A stretch of DNA of 64,000 nt, from assembly GCF_002207865.1 (NCBI RefSeq), contig NZ_BDQM01000014.1:1-64000 (forward strand), written 5' to 3'. The translations under genes were made by a program, and so were the position numbers. Below the pieces are notes generated by a model. It did no database searches. It saw nothing but the letters and a program-made list of their open reading frames with translations, and was not told the origin of the DNA. Numbering within the stretch: position 1 is the first letter of the stretch; every line of letters starts with the position of its first letter. This DNA is from Colwellia marinimaniae (GTDB lineage Bacteria > Pseudomonadota > Gammaproteobacteria > Enterobacterales > Alteromonadaceae). This document shows positions 35,539-44,143 of the stretch, piece by piece.

Positions 35539-36597
35539 AATAAGTTGAATAACGATATGGTTTCAAAAAACAGCATGCCGGCTAACTTTTCCGGTCAAGT
35601 ATTTGCGCATAAGCTTAACTTTATTGCGTCCACCTTAGCTAAAAAAGGTATTCATTTATCGCGTTTGTTAAAGGGTACTGATATTGAACCCCATGGCTTA
35701 AAGGATCGTGAATATAAAATCCATAAAGAACAAATAATCACTTTTTATCGAAATGTTTTAGCACTGGACATGCCCGCGATTAGTTTATTGTTGGGAGCCG
35801 CAATAAAGCCTAAGGACTACGGTTTATATGGTTGCACGTTATTATGCTGTAAAGGTCTACGTTCCACCTTAGAGTTTGCTATTCGTTATCATAATTTAGT
35901 CACTAAAACCGTTAATATGTCACTGCATGATGATGATGATGATGAATCTGGGCAATCGTGCTTTCGTTTTGAAGATCTGTTGTTTACCCGTGATTTAGAA
36001 GAATTTAATATCGAGCTACAGTGCGTCATTGTTTTATCTTTGGTGCGAGATTGTTTAAACAGCGAAAATTTTTCTTTTGATGCCTTAAGGTTTAGCTTTG
36101 CCAAACCTAAACACCATCAACTTTATCAAGAATTTTTCCGTTGCCCAATAAGTTATGGTAATCAACATAGTGAATTTCTCTTTAATAACGACAAGTGGTC
36201 ATTAAATACTCCAAGCAGTAATCCTTTTGCCATGCCGATCTTACTTAGCCAATGTGATGTGGTGTTAAATTCAGTGGCGATAAAAAATGAATTTTTAATC
36301 ACCATCAATAATTGGATAGCTGCTAATATGCAACAGGAGCTTTGTGCTAAAAAACTGGCGAGTGCCCTCTATCTCACCCCAAGGACGTTACGCAGAAAGT
36401 TATCAGAGCAGGGCACAAGTTTTACCGAAATTGTCAAAGATTTACGCTGCAGCGCCGCTAAGAAATTAATAACCGAGACGCAATTGACCATTGAAGACAT
36501 AGGCTGTGCTATTGGCTTTAATGATGTGTCAAATTTCAGAGCTGCATTTAAAAAGTGGACCGGGGAAACACCATCAAAGCTTAGACAGGTTAATTAA
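35527..36597 (+). CDS. AraC-family transcriptional regulator
   Basis: A 356-residue regulator with an N-terminal ligand-sensing domain of the arabinose-binding-like (OruR/Arabinose_bd) type (Y-G-L-Y-G-C-T-L-L-C-C near residue 100) and a C-terminal double helix-turn-helix (about residues 255-356). Signature stretches are L-Y-L-T-P-R-T-L-R-R-K-L and I-G-C-A-I-G-F-N-D-V-S-N-F-R-A-A-F-K-K-W-T-G. It probably controls the divergent TonB receptor through the repeats at 35475-35507. A five-Asp run (D-D-D-D-D) interrupts the sensor domain near residue 137. The start may be GTG 35527 or ATG 35557. Confidence 0.88.
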   Translation: MSNSNKLNNDMVSKNSMPANFSGQVFAHKLNFIASTLAKKGIHLSRLLKGTDIEPHGLKDREYKIHKEQIITFYRNVLALDMPAISLLLGAAIKPKDYGLYGCTLLCCKGLRSTLEFAIRYHNLVTKTVNMSLHDDDDDESGQSCFRFEDLLFTRDLEEFNIELQCVIVLSLVRDCLNSENFSFDALRFSFAKPKHHQLYQEFFRCPISYGNQHSEFLFNNDKWSLNTPSSNPFAMPILLSQCDVVLNSVAIKNEFLITINNWIAANMQQELCAKKLASALYLTPRTLRRKLSEQGTSFTEIVKDLRCSAAKKLITETQLTIEDIGCAIGFNDVSNFRAAFKKWTGETPSKLRQVN

Positions 36598-36798
36598 GCT
36601 ATCGATTAGCGCCCCCATGACCATAAATTGGCAATGCTCGTGGGCAACCTAACACAGTCGCTTGAATATTTAAAAATAAAGCCATACGATGGCTTAAAGC
36701 TATAATAAAGCACAATATTCAGTTTGCTGTGTTTCGTTCAGCTATAATTTTATCTAATTATATAAGCTTTGCCCATTAACCAGTAGGAAAGGTGATTT

Positions 36799-37224
36799 AT
36801 GTTTACTGAGCAACCAGAAGATTTTATTTATAACTCATCCATAGGCATCCATGTTGTCTCTGCAGAAGGTATTATTGTTTATGCCAACGAATGTGAACTG
36901 GAGGTGTTAGGGTATACCAAGGATGAGTATATAGGTCATCATGTGTCAGAATTTCAACAAGACAAGTCTTGTTTATCTGACATGATGGCGCGGTTAGGCC
37001 GTATGGAAAAACTGAAAAATTACCCCGCAAAGGTACAAGGGAAAGAGGAACTGAAATATATTATCTACAACTCAAGTGTTTATGAAGAAAATGGCGAGTT
37101 TAAACATACACGTTGTTATGGCACAGAAGTTATGAAAACGATTTATGATGCTTTTTTCAAACATTTTGATTTTTCAGGATCACCTGACAAGCTGTTAACA
37201 GATAATAAGTGTCTTGATAATTAA
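36799..37224 (+). CDS. Stand-alone PAS-domain protein
   Basis: A 141-residue protein consisting of one PAS domain: I-G-I-H-V-V-S-A-E-G-I-I-V-Y-A-N-E-C-E-L-E-V-L-G-Y, then a second strand region with Y-I-I-Y-N-S-S-V-Y-E-E-N-G-E-F. No kinase, GGDEF or helix-turn-helix output domain is attached, so it must signal through a partner or be a sensor remnant. AGGAAAGG lies upstream of the ATG. Cofactor unknown; H-H-V-S-E-F and two Cys residues could contact one. No obvious partner gene is adjacent. Confidence 0.8.
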   Translation: MFTEQPEDFIYNSSIGIHVVSAEGIIVYANECELEVLGYTKDEYIGHHVSEFQQDKSCLSDMMARLGRMEKLKNYPAKVQGKEELKYIIYNSSVYEENGEFKHTRCYGTEVMKTIYDAFFKHFDFSGSPDKLLTDNKCLDN

Positions 37225-37356
37225 GCTTTACCTGCACCTATATCACCAAGGTGTATTGATGAGTGCCAGGTTTGCTGTGTCACCAGCGCTACTCATTTTT
37301 GTACACTAGTATCAGCCCGTTAAATAAGAGGGTGTTTAATTTCTGGAGCAGTTACA

Positions 37357-37761
37357 GTGAGAAAATCTTTATTTATATTGTTAGCTTTATTATCTTTTGT
37401 GTCGACTAGTCAAGCCGAAGATACCGAGGTATTAAACATCGATCGTTCGGTAACAAACACAATTATTTTGTCTTTCCCTAATGATAATAATGTTAAGCCC
37501 AAAGCGGGTGACTTTGAAATAGTAAACTATGTACTAATGAGTAATGACATCGGTGAACGCTGGGGGGTTATAACACTAACGAATTTATCCTCGGGTAACC
37601 GCGAGTTAGATCAAGATCATTTAATGGCGCTATTTGCTGATGGCAGTCGTAACAAGCCACTAGAGTATAAATTAAACTTCAAAGGCAAAGAAACACAGTC
37701 CATTACCGTGTCCTTTGGCGTGTTTAAATTTCCAATATTGAGCATCTATACCAGCAACTAA
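37357..37761 (+). CDS. Exported protein of unknown function
   Basis: A 134-residue precursor with a good signal peptide (M-R-K-S-L-F-I-L-L-A-L-L-S-F-V-S-T-S-Q-A, cleavage near residue 20). The mature part is predicted as a beta-sandwich-like domain (W-G-V-I-T-L-T-N-L and S-I-T-V-S-F-G-V-F). No family recognised; it could be an adhesin-like or chaperone-like periplasmic domain. It starts with GTG at 37357, supported by TGGAGC upstream and by the signal peptide beginning there. Confidence 0.65.
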   Translation: MRKSLFILLALLSFVSTSQAEDTEVLNIDRSVTNTIILSFPNDNNVKPKAGDFEIVNYVLMSNDIGERWGVITLTNLSSGNRELDQDHLMALFADGSRNKPLEYKLNFKGKETQSITVSFGVFKFPILSIYTSN

Positions 37762-37905
37762 AACGATTATATCCTTTCATAAATCAAACGCTTCACTAAG
37801 GGATTTAATCTTACCAGCTGACAATGACTTGCAATGTGTGAGACATTTTAGCAAACTAAGTAAAAGTCCTATAGTAGGGCGCGACATTACTTCTGGATAT
37901 CTATT

Positions 37906-38190
37906 ATGAATTTAGATAAATCAACAAAACGTATAGCAAAACGAGTTAAAAAAGGCTTTCAAGGTTACCCACAAATATCACTGGCTTATTTTGGTGAATC
38001 AACAACTTGTGCAACACAAGTTGTTGTTGCTTACACCTCAGAAGAAGGTGCTGAGATACAAGAGCAGAAGTTTTCCTGTCAGGGTGATGTTAGAACCGAT
38101 GAAACTATTCAAACGACATTATGGAAGGTTATTGAGCGGGCAGACGCAAAAACAGTGTTAGAAGTTAGCGGTGTTGCAATTATTCAATAA
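37906..38190 (+). CDS. Small protein of unknown function
   Basis: A 94-residue soluble protein with a basic N-terminus (K-R-I-A-K-R-V-K-K-G-F) and a small alpha/beta pattern with two Cys (T-T-C-A-T, F-S-C-Q-G). No family I can name with confidence. It is monocistronic between a signal-peptide gene and a convergent YkgJ-type gene. Confidence 0.6.
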   Translation: MNLDKSTKRIAKRVKKGFQGYPQISLAYFGESTTCATQVVVAYTSEEGAEIQEQKFSCQGDVRTDETIQTTLWKVIERADAKTVLEVSGVAIIQ

Positions 38191-38246
38191 GGTTAGCAAA
38201 CCAGCAGTAGCCGATTAATCTAGCTTGTCTGCCAAGATAGATTACC

Positions 38247-38648
38247 CTAGGAGTAGCTTGGCGGGCGGCTATCTTGCATCAATACATCTAATTTTATTTG
38301 CGCTTTTTTGTGATTTTCTAAGTCTACTACTTCAATCATCTCACATTCATCTCTGATCATTTCAGCAATCAGGCTAGGATAATGACGGCAGTCTTCCGGT
38401 CTATCTAAATAAATGCTGCAAGTATAAAGATCCGGCGCGAGTGGGTCTTTTTTTGCCGCTATTGCTAGAAAAGGGCAACTTTTTAGTCGTAAGCCAGATT
38501 TAGGGTCGAACCATAACTCATTGTTTTTAACAAATGCGAAGATTTCAGGGTTAAATATTTCCCATAGGTCAATCTCTTCTTTGCTTGCTGCCAGATCACC
38601 GCCGCCGTATTTGATACAACATTTCCCGCATTGATTACAATCTTTCAT
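38247..38648 (-). CDS. YkgJ-type cysteine-cluster protein
   Basis: A 133-residue member of the YkgJ/CxxCxxCC family, thought to bind zinc or an iron-sulfur cluster. The N-terminus is C-N-Q-C-G-K-C-C, followed by K-S-C-P-F-L, Y-T-C-S-I-Y and the typical D-R-P-E-D-C-R-H-Y-P. The family has no settled function. The gene faces away from the SEC-C gene across a region that contains a family-2 repeat. Confidence 0.85.
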   Translation of the reverse strand: MKDCNQCGKCCIKYGGGDLAASKEEIDLWEIFNPEIFAFVKNNELWFDPKSGLRLKSCPFLAIAAKKDPLAPDLYTCSIYLDRPEDCRHYPSLIAEMIRDECEMIEVVDLENHKKAQIKLDVLMQDSRPPSYS

Positions 38649-38743
38649 AGTTCACTAGTGAGTAGGTATACCAAGCCTTATTGTATCATTGATGTTACTC
38701 AAGCACTCTAAACATGAATTTAAACATGAATTTTTATTAGTAA

Positions 38744-38891
38744 TACCATTTTCATTAAGTTTGTGATCTTGTTGTGCTCAGCAAAAACATTTCAGGACAA
38801 GGCGCTCGATTGGCCAAATAGTGGCCTATTGGGATTGTAGTTTTGGCCTATTTTACCCCCACAAGTGGGCCATAATTTAGTGAAATTGGTA
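38744..38891 (-). mobile_element. Family-2 repeat (TACCA ends), intact copy
   Basis: A 148-bp element with ends TACCATTTTCATTAAGT and, on the other strand, TACCAATTTCACTAAAT. It is flanked by TAA on both sides (38741-38743 and 38892-38894). Its interior (AAGGCGCTCGATTG, CACAAGTGGGC) matches the copy at 49132-49486 in opposite orientation. No coding capacity. It occupies most of the 391-base gap before the SEC-C gene. Confidence 0.75.
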
Positions 38892-39039
38892 TAATATGGC
38901 TATATAGGGACATTATATATCTGAGCTTTGGGGTAAATGATAAAATAAAAGCCAGAGAGTCAATTCAACGGTCGACTATTTACCACTTTACGTTATACTG
39001 CCGCGCTTAAAGCAAGCATTTAAATTAGCGGAGAAAATC

Positions 39040-39372
39040 ATGCACGATCTTTATTACAAAGGACGTATCCACATCAGACATAACCATGTCACCACAGGTT
39101 ATAACAATAAACGTGCGGTAAAACTTGGTACTGAAAAAAAACCATTAACGCTAGTGGTTAGTAGTGATGAAAGAAAACTCGAAGTAGCGAGCTTAGTTGC
39201 CGAGAATGAACTTTTTGCTGATATTACTGTAGACAGCACCAGCGATGAAAATATCATTGAACTTAACGCCATACTCAACAAACCCACCACGACTCGATTC
39301 GACCAAACACCGAAGCGTAATGATCCTTGTTCATGTGGCAGTGGCAAAAAATATAAAAAGTGTTGCGGCTAA
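39040..39372 (+). CDS. SWIM/SEC-C metal-binding motif protein (PBPRA1643 family)
   Basis: A 110-residue protein with the N-terminal stretch Y-Y-K-G-R-I-H-I-R-H-N-H-V-T-T-G-Y-N and a C-terminal SEC-C zinc motif (N-D-P-C-S-C-G-S-G-K-K-Y-K-K-C-C-G), the zinc-binding tail also found in SecA. The combination matches a small gammaproteobacterial family known by the locus name PBPRA1643; its role is not established. AGCGGAG lies 10 bases upstream of the ATG. Confidence 0.85.
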   Translation: MHDLYYKGRIHIRHNHVTTGYNNKRAVKLGTEKKPLTLVVSSDERKLEVASLVAENELFADITVDSTSDENIIELNAILNKPTTTRFDQTPKRNDPCSCGSGKKYKKCCG

Positions 39373-39450
39373 CAAAATTCTTATTATCCATGCCTTTATT
39401 TAAGTGACTGCTACGCAATTTTTTGCTAACAATCTGTAAGTAACTTTTGA

Positions 39451-39582
39451 CTAGTCGTAGCTTAAATAATTGCCATCAATATAATCCGCCATGACATCGT
39501 GCACTTGCTGGCGAAACAGTCTATTAGTTCCCACGGTTAGAATTTGAGAAAAATTTACTACCCTTGGCTGTTGACCCAGCAT
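39451..39582 (-). other. Possible small ORF or gene remnant (43 codons)
   Basis: An open frame of 43 codons (starts M-L-G-Q-Q-P-R-V-V-N-F, ends I-D-G-N-Y-L-S-Y-D) has a protein-like composition with a helical H-D-V-M-A-D-Y part. A stop lies two codons upstream and there is no clear ribosome-binding site, so it may be the tail of a lost gene. The rest of 39373-39812 shows nothing definite. Confidence 0.25.
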
Positions 39583-39812
39583 GGTCTAGCGTATGGTCAA
39601 TAAAGTAGCATGAAAGCCCATAACGGTAACTAACGAGTTATCGGTTATTTTTTACTCTTTAAGTATGTTTTTTGAGCATAATCAACTAATCCCACCAAAC
39701 ATTAAAATTTGTTACATAATTTAAGCCGATAATCGTGCTTAAAGGTAGTATTCTGCCTCACTTTAGATTAAATTTGCAACCTTAAATTTACTACAGTTAA
39801 TAAGAGCGCCTT

Positions 39813-40031
39813 ATGTTAGAAAATACTCTCCCTCAACTCGAACAACTGATTGAAGACATCATTGAAAAAAATAACCAGCTAAAAAATCAAGTGGCTGAAC
39901 TAGAGCAGCAAAAAACCGTGCTTATTGATGAAAATGAAACCTTGCAACTTGAAGCCCTTGAAGGTGAAGAAAAACAAAAACAGACCAATGACGTTTTAAC
40001 AAATTTACTAGGTAAATTACAAAGTGCATAA
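39813..40031 (+). CDS. ZapB-like coiled-coil protein (TIGR02449 type)
   Basis: A 72-residue protein that is a single coiled coil (L-E-Q-L-I-E-D-I-I-E-K-N-N-Q-L-K-N-Q-V). It belongs to the short family found directly upstream of zapA in many gammaproteobacteria and probably acts at the Z ring. It resembles ZapB in size and fold, although sequence alone does not prove that. It lies 19 bases before zapA, so the two are cotranscribed. Confidence 0.75.
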   Translation: MLENTLPQLEQLIEDIIEKNNQLKNQVAELEQQKTVLIDENETLQLEALEGEEKQKQTNDVLTNLLGKLQSA

Positions 40032-40050
40032 GTGCATAAGAGCATAATTA

Positions 40051-40332
40051 ATGATTACTGAAGACTCTACAGGCATCAGCATTAACATTTTGGGCAAGCC
40101 ACATCAGTTTGCTTGCTCAGCTGAGCAAGCAGAGGATTTAACTCAAGCCGCACGTAGCCTCGCTAATATGTGTATAGACATCAAGCAACAAACGGGTATT
40201 GGCAGCCGCGAGCGTGTTTTATTGGTGGCGGCCATGAATTTAAGTCATTCATTATTGATGGCGAATAATAAAATTGAACGTTATCAACTTGCACAAGATG
40301 CTTTAATTTCCACCTTAAAGAGCGCTTTATAA
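40051..40332 (+). CDS. zapA: Cell division protein ZapA
   Basis: A 93-residue Z-ring-associated protein that bundles FtsZ filaments. The N-terminal part matches ZapA (I-S-I-N-I-L-G-K-P-H-Q-F-A-C-S-A-E-Q-A-E-D-L), followed by R-V-L-L-V-A-A-M-N-L-S-H and a C-terminal coiled coil. It forms an operon with the preceding coiled-coil gene. The 6S RNA gene that often follows zapA is not seen here; minC starts 114 bases downstream instead. Confidence 0.88.
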   Translation: MITEDSTGISINILGKPHQFACSAEQAEDLTQAARSLANMCIDIKQQTGIGSRERVLLVAAMNLSHSLLMANNKIERYQLAQDALISTLKSAL

Positions 40333-40445
40333 ACACTTTCAATTTTTCAATATTATTACTCTCTGCTTGTTATTGTGGCGGTAATATTAGCGAGTTGATG
40401 ATTAACTAGATACCGTCACTTGTCTTATTTAGGGAAACCTTCTTT

Positions 40446-41165
40446 ATGGCTGATGCCAGCATTGAATTTAAAGGGTCAAGTTTTACCCTGTCTGTTTTAC
40501 ATTTAAAGTCGTCAGAATTAGCAGATATTCGTGCTGATTTAACCAACAAAGTAGCGCAAGCTCCCGATTTTTTTTACCGAGTTCCCGTCGTGGTAAATGT
40601 TGAAAAACTCAACGGTTCCATTGATTATCAAGGGGTAAAAACATTAATAGAAGAATTCAATTTTACCTTTGTTGGCTTCACTGGCGTTATCGCTAAAGCG
40701 CAACGTCAGCAAATTCGGGATCTTGGTTTTTCATTTGTTAATTCAGCGAAAGCCAATACCACGACAAAAGCCAAGATTAGCAAAGAGAGCGTAGTTGCCA
40801 AGACTGAAAGCGTAGCGGCGACAACGCAACGTCATTTATACACGGATAAAATACACCGAGGCCAGGTTCGTTCTGGTCAGCAAGTGTATGCTAAAGAGCA
40901 AAATTTAGTCATTATCGGCTCAGTTTCAGCGGGCGCTGAAGTCATTGCCGATGGTAATATTCATGTCTATGGCTCTTTACGTGGTCGCGCCATTGCCGGC
41001 GCAACCGGCCATCATAGCGCGCAAATATATTGTCAAAATCTTCAGGCTGAGTTGGTTTCTATTAATGGTCACTATTGGCTAAGTGAGTCCATGGAGCAAC
41101 ACTGGGACTCACCGGTATATATTCATTTGACCGACAACGAGCTAACGTCATCAAAACTCATTTAA
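40446..41165 (+). CDS. minC: Septum-site inhibitor MinC
   Basis: A 239-residue inhibitor of FtsZ assembly away from midcell. The N-terminal FtsZ-inhibiting domain (residues 5-105) is followed by a Lys/Ala/Thr linker and the C-terminal beta-helix (G-Q-V-R-S-G-Q-Q-V-Y-A, G-S-V-S-A-G-A-E-V-I-A-D-G-N-I-H-V-Y-G-S-L-R-G-R), which binds MinD. It is the first gene of minCDE. Confidence 0.93.
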   Translation: MADASIEFKGSSFTLSVLHLKSSELADIRADLTNKVAQAPDFFYRVPVVVNVEKLNGSIDYQGVKTLIEEFNFTFVGFTGVIAKAQRQQIRDLGFSFVNSAKANTTTKAKISKESVVAKTESVAATTQRHLYTDKIHRGQVRSGQQVYAKEQNLVIIGSVSAGAEVIADGNIHVYGSLRGRAIAGATGHHSAQIYCQNLQAELVSINGHYWLSESMEQHWDSPVYIHLTDNELTSSKLI

Positions 41166-41193
41166 TTTTTAACTTATAAAGGATATTCTGTCT

Positions 41194-42003
41194 ATGGCAC
41201 GAATAATAGTAGTTACCTCAGGAAAGGGCGGTGTTGGCAAAACGACATCTAGTGCTGCAATTGGCCTTGGTTTAGCGTTAAAAGGACATAAAGTAGTATT
41301 AATTGATTTTGATATAGGCTTACGAAATCTAGACCTGATAATGGGCTGTGAACGTCGTGTGGTATATGATTTTGTCAATGTGATTAATGGTGAAGCCACC
41401 TTGAATCAGGCCTTAATTAAAGATAAACGTGTCAGCAGTTTATCTATATTACCCGCCTCACAAACACGTGATAAAGATGCCTTGAATAAAGAAAATGTTG
41501 GTAAGGTGCTCGATGATCTGGGTAAACTTTTTGACTTTATCATTTGTGATTCGCCAGCAGGTATTGAGGCTGGAGCCATGATGGCGCTTTATTATGCCGA
41601 TGAGGCTATAGTAACCACCAATCCGGAAGTATCATCGGTACGTGACTCTGATCGAATTTTAGGCATGTTAGCAAGTCGTTCACGTAGAGCTGAACTTGGC
41701 TTAGAACCGATAAAAGAGCATTTATTATTAACACGTTATTGCCCTAAACGTGTTGCTGAAGGTGAAATGCTGAGTGTCGAGGATGTAGAAGATATTCTGT
41801 CGATACCGTTGTTAGGTGTTATTCCTGAGTCACAAGCTGTGCTTAAAGCATCAAATGCGGGCGAGCCAGTTATTTTAGATACCGACAGTGATGCCGGTCA
41901 AGCTTACCAAGATGTCATTGATCGCCTGTTAGGTGAAACCATTGAGTTTAGGTTTTTACTCGCTGAGAAAAAAGGCATCTTTAGTCGGATGTTTGGAGGA
42001 TAA
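41194..42003 (+). CDS. minD: Septum-site ATPase MinD
   Basis: A 269-residue membrane-cycling ATPase that recruits MinC and oscillates with MinE. Deviant Walker A G-K-G-G-V-G-K-T at residues 10-17, F-D-I-G-L-R-N-L-D switch region, and the C-terminal amphipathic membrane-targeting helix (K-K-G-I-F-S-R-M-F-G-G). It starts 28 bases after minC, with AAAGGA upstream. Confidence 0.96.
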   Translation: MARIIVVTSGKGGVGKTTSSAAIGLGLALKGHKVVLIDFDIGLRNLDLIMGCERRVVYDFVNVINGEATLNQALIKDKRVSSLSILPASQTRDKDALNKENVGKVLDDLGKLFDFIICDSPAGIEAGAMMALYYADEAIVTTNPEVSSVRDSDRILGMLASRSRRAELGLEPIKEHLLLTRYCPKRVAEGEMLSVEDVEDILSIPLLGVIPESQAVLKASNAGEPVILDTDSDAGQAYQDVIDRLLGETIEFRFLLAEKKGIFSRMFGG

Positions 42004-42004
42004 C

Positions 42005-42283
42005 ATGGCATTACTGGATTATTTTTTACGCAAAAAAGAAAAGCAGGTAACCACAGCATCCAGGGCGAAAGAACGTCTGCAAATCATCGTTGCTCATGAA
42101 CGCAATAGCCGCAATAAGCAGCCAGATTATTTACCGCAACTTACCGCAGATATTCTAGTGGTATTGCGTAAGTACATCAAAGTATCGGATGAGAGTTTTT
42201 CGATAAAACTTGATAATAAAGATGGTGATTTAAACGTGTTAGAGCTCAATATTGAATTACATGATGAGCACGATAGCAGTTAA
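42005..42283 (+). CDS. minE: Topological specificity factor MinE
   Basis: A 92-residue activator of MinD ATPase. It begins M-A-L-L-D-Y-F-L-R, has the anti-MinCD helix (A-K-E-R-L-Q-I-I-V-A-H-E-R) and the topological specificity domain (Y-L-P-Q-L-T-A-D-I-L). The ATG at 42005 follows the minD stop by one base, with TTTGGAGG inside the minD end as ribosome-binding site. A longer frame from 41933 overlaps minD and is not needed. Confidence 0.95.
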   Translation: MALLDYFLRKKEKQVTTASRAKERLQIIVAHERNSRNKQPDYLPQLTADILVVLRKYIKVSDESFSIKLDNKDGDLNVLELNIELHDEHDSS

Positions 42284-42311
42284 GTTTATTAACCTTGCCT
42301 CAATATATCGA

Positions 42312-42358
42312 AAAACACCAACTGTCAGCAAGGACTACCGGCTGAGTAATGGTGTTTT
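42312..42358 (+). terminator. Terminator after minCDE
   Basis: Two-step hairpin: outer stem AAAACACCA / TGGTGTTTT and inner stem TCAGC / GCTGA, ending in TTTT, 28 bases after the minE stop. Confidence 0.75.
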
Positions 42359-42384
42359 ATCATTTTACTTGAGTAATTAAATGC

Positions 42385-42720
42385 TTAGCTAAGTTCACCA
42401 CGTAAACTCAATTGCATTTGTTGGCACATTTCGTCATAACTTAAATTTTTACTCGATTAATTAGATGCTTAGGTAAGTTCACCACGTAAACTCAATTGCA
42501 TTTGTTGGCACATTTCGTCATAGCTTAAGTTTTTACTTGAGTAATTAAATGCTTAGGTAAGTTCACCACGTAAACTTAATTGCATTTGCTGGCACATTTC
42601 GTCATAGCTTAAATTTTTACTCGAATAATTAAATGCTTAGGTAAGTTCACCACGTAAACTCAATTGCATTTGTTGGCACATTTCGTCATAGCTTAAGTTT
42701 TTACTTAATAAGTAATGTAG
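42385..42720 (-). repeat. 84-bp tandem repeats amplified from the 3' end of ansA
   Basis: The motif TTCACCACGTAAACT recurs at 42394, 42478, 42562 and 42646, always 84 bases apart. The fourth copy is the real end of ansA. The three distal copies each repeat the last 22 codons (S-K-N-L-S-Y-D-E-M-C-Q-Q-M-Q-L-S-L-R-G-E-L), an in-frame stop and the following spacer. Because 84 is a multiple of 3, reading frame is kept across units. Copies differ by a few, mostly silent, changes. Confidence 0.93.
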
Positions 42721-43650
42721 TTTAGTTAACGTTGCCTCTAGGGTCATATCATGACCACTGATGACACCGACCTCGCTCAAGGCATTGCCTGTGGCATAGC
42801 CAGACATATTGACCGTGCCTTTGATACATTGGCTACAGTTAACCACCACGATACCTTGCTCTTTCGCTTTACTTAAACAAGCGAGTAAGGCTTTATCTTG
42901 TGGCGCATTACCAACACCGTAGCTGCGTAAAATAAGGGCTTTCACCGGCTGTTTTATGGTATTTTCAATGACGGCACTGCTTATACCTGGGTATAAGTGC
43001 ACTACACCGATGGGCTGGGGAGTGATTTTTGCCAGTTGCAGTGGCGGCACTTTTTCAATGTTTGGCGCTATCTTTCCCGCCACTAATTGAATATTGATAC
43101 CTGCTTCAAGTAAGACTGGCATATTAGGGGAATCGAAGGCGTTAAAGCCATCGGCATAGGCTTTTATACACCGATTACCACGGTAGAGTTTGTTATTGAA
43201 AAACAAACCAACTTCACTAATGGGGTAATTAGCCGCTATGTATAAGGCATTTAACACATTAACTTGGCCATCAGAGCGCAGTTGACTAAAGGGTATTTGT
43301 GAGCCGGTAACAATGACGGGTTTGCTTAAATTCTCAAACATAAAAGACAAAGCTGAGCTGGTATAAGCCATGGTATCGGTACCATGTAACACCACAAAAC
43401 CATCATAATCATCATAGTTGGCTTTAATATCATCGGCGATACGTTGCCAATCTCTTGGCGTCATATTGGAGGAATCAATTAACGGCTGATATTCACTGAT
43501 GGTGAAATCTGGCATTTCACTGCGATGAAATTCAGGCAGTGCCTTGATTGATTCACTCAGATGGCCTTTAGCCGGTACAAAGCCTTGAGTGCTTTGCTTC
43601 ATACCAATAGTACCGCCAGTGTAGGCAACATAAATTCTTTTTTTTATCAT
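42637..43650 (-). CDS. ansA: L-asparaginase, type I (cytosolic)
   Basis: A 337-residue cytosolic asparaginase that makes aspartate and ammonia. Both catalytic threonine motifs are present: T-G-G-T-I-G-M from residue 11 and H-G-T-D-T-M-A-Y-T with Thr91/Asp92, plus the Lys in V-N-C-S-Q-C-I-K-G-T of the C-terminal domain region. The length equals E. coli AnsA. There is no signal peptide, so it is type I rather than periplasmic type II. The gene's 3' end is the source of the tandem repeats at 42385-42720. Its start faces the family-1 repeat and sppA. Confidence 0.92.
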   Translation of the reverse strand: MIKKRIYVAYTGGTIGMKQSTQGFVPAKGHLSESIKALPEFHRSEMPDFTISEYQPLIDSSNMTPRDWQRIADDIKANYDDYDGFVVLHGTDTMAYTSSALSFMFENLSKPVIVTGSQIPFSQLRSDGQVNVLNALYIAANYPISEVGLFFNNKLYRGNRCIKAYADGFNAFDSPNMPVLLEAGINIQLVAGKIAPNIEKVPPLQLAKITPQPIGVVHLYPGISSAVIENTIKQPVKALILRSYGVGNAPQDKALLACLSKAKEQGIVVVNCSQCIKGTVNMSGYATGNALSEVGVISGHDMTLEATLTKLHYLLSKNLSYDEMCQQMQLSLRGELT

Positions 43651-43890
43651 AATTGTTAATGCTATGTTGTAGATTTTATAAACGAGTAATTATACCTTAC
43701 CTCTAAGCCTGATAATTATCGCTGAGTGGCAATGAGTGGCAAATTAATTAATAGACTTAGTATTATATCTTAGCATGCAGGATACTTGCTATAGCACTTG
43801 CTGAATGATTTCAGTCTCGACAACAATTCTTTAGCGGATAGGTGATAACCGGGGTGTTTAGTAGACTTTGGCAGGAAGTTAATAAAAAAA

Positions 43891-44080
43891 CATGCCTATG
43901 TAGTTTACTCAGGAACTCTTTGTAAACGTCATCTTCGAAGTTTCTAATCGAAGATCCATTGCTTTTTATACACTGGATCCAGGACAATAAGCTCCATGCA
44001 TTGTCTAATAAGTGCCATCCATGGCACGTCCGATTAAAATACCACGGGGATGACGATCCTGAGCCAAGTGCATAGGCATG
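43891..44080 (-). mobile_element. MITE-like repeat, family 1, copy C (long form)
   Basis: A 190-bp element in reverse orientation to copies A, B, D and E, with perfect 10-bp ends CATGCCTATG / CATAGGCATG. Flanks are TAAAAAAA (left) and TTAAAAAA (right), an almost perfect 8-bp duplication. It contains an extra roughly 50-bp block (about 43981-44030, with GTGCCATCCATGGCAC) not present in copies A, B and E. The right flank is the U-tract of the sppA terminator. Confidence 0.83.
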
Positions 44081-44082
44081 TT

Positions 44083-44116
44083 AAAAAAAGAGGTAGTTAT
44101 TTTCATAACTACCTCT
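44083..44116 (-). terminator. sppA terminator, with its U-tract at a MITE boundary
   Basis: On the minus strand, stem AGAGGTAGTTAT / ATAACTACCTCT (12 bp, 4-nt loop) is followed by seven U residues. The U-tract coincides with the target duplication of repeat copy C. Confidence 0.88.
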
Positions 44117-44143
44117 ACACGTTAAAAGCTTTTACTGTCGCGC

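Noticed and set aside
38649..39039. Small RNA gene before the SEC-C gene
   Set aside because: The structured sequence here is explained by the family-2 repeat that recurs at 49 kb.
40333..40445. 6S RNA (ssrS), which often follows zapA
   Set aside because: The gap is only 113 bases and lacks the long central-bubble hairpin expected for 6S RNA.
42385..42720. CRISPR array
   Set aside because: The 84-bp units are contiguous and have no unique spacers; they are copies of the ansA coding end.
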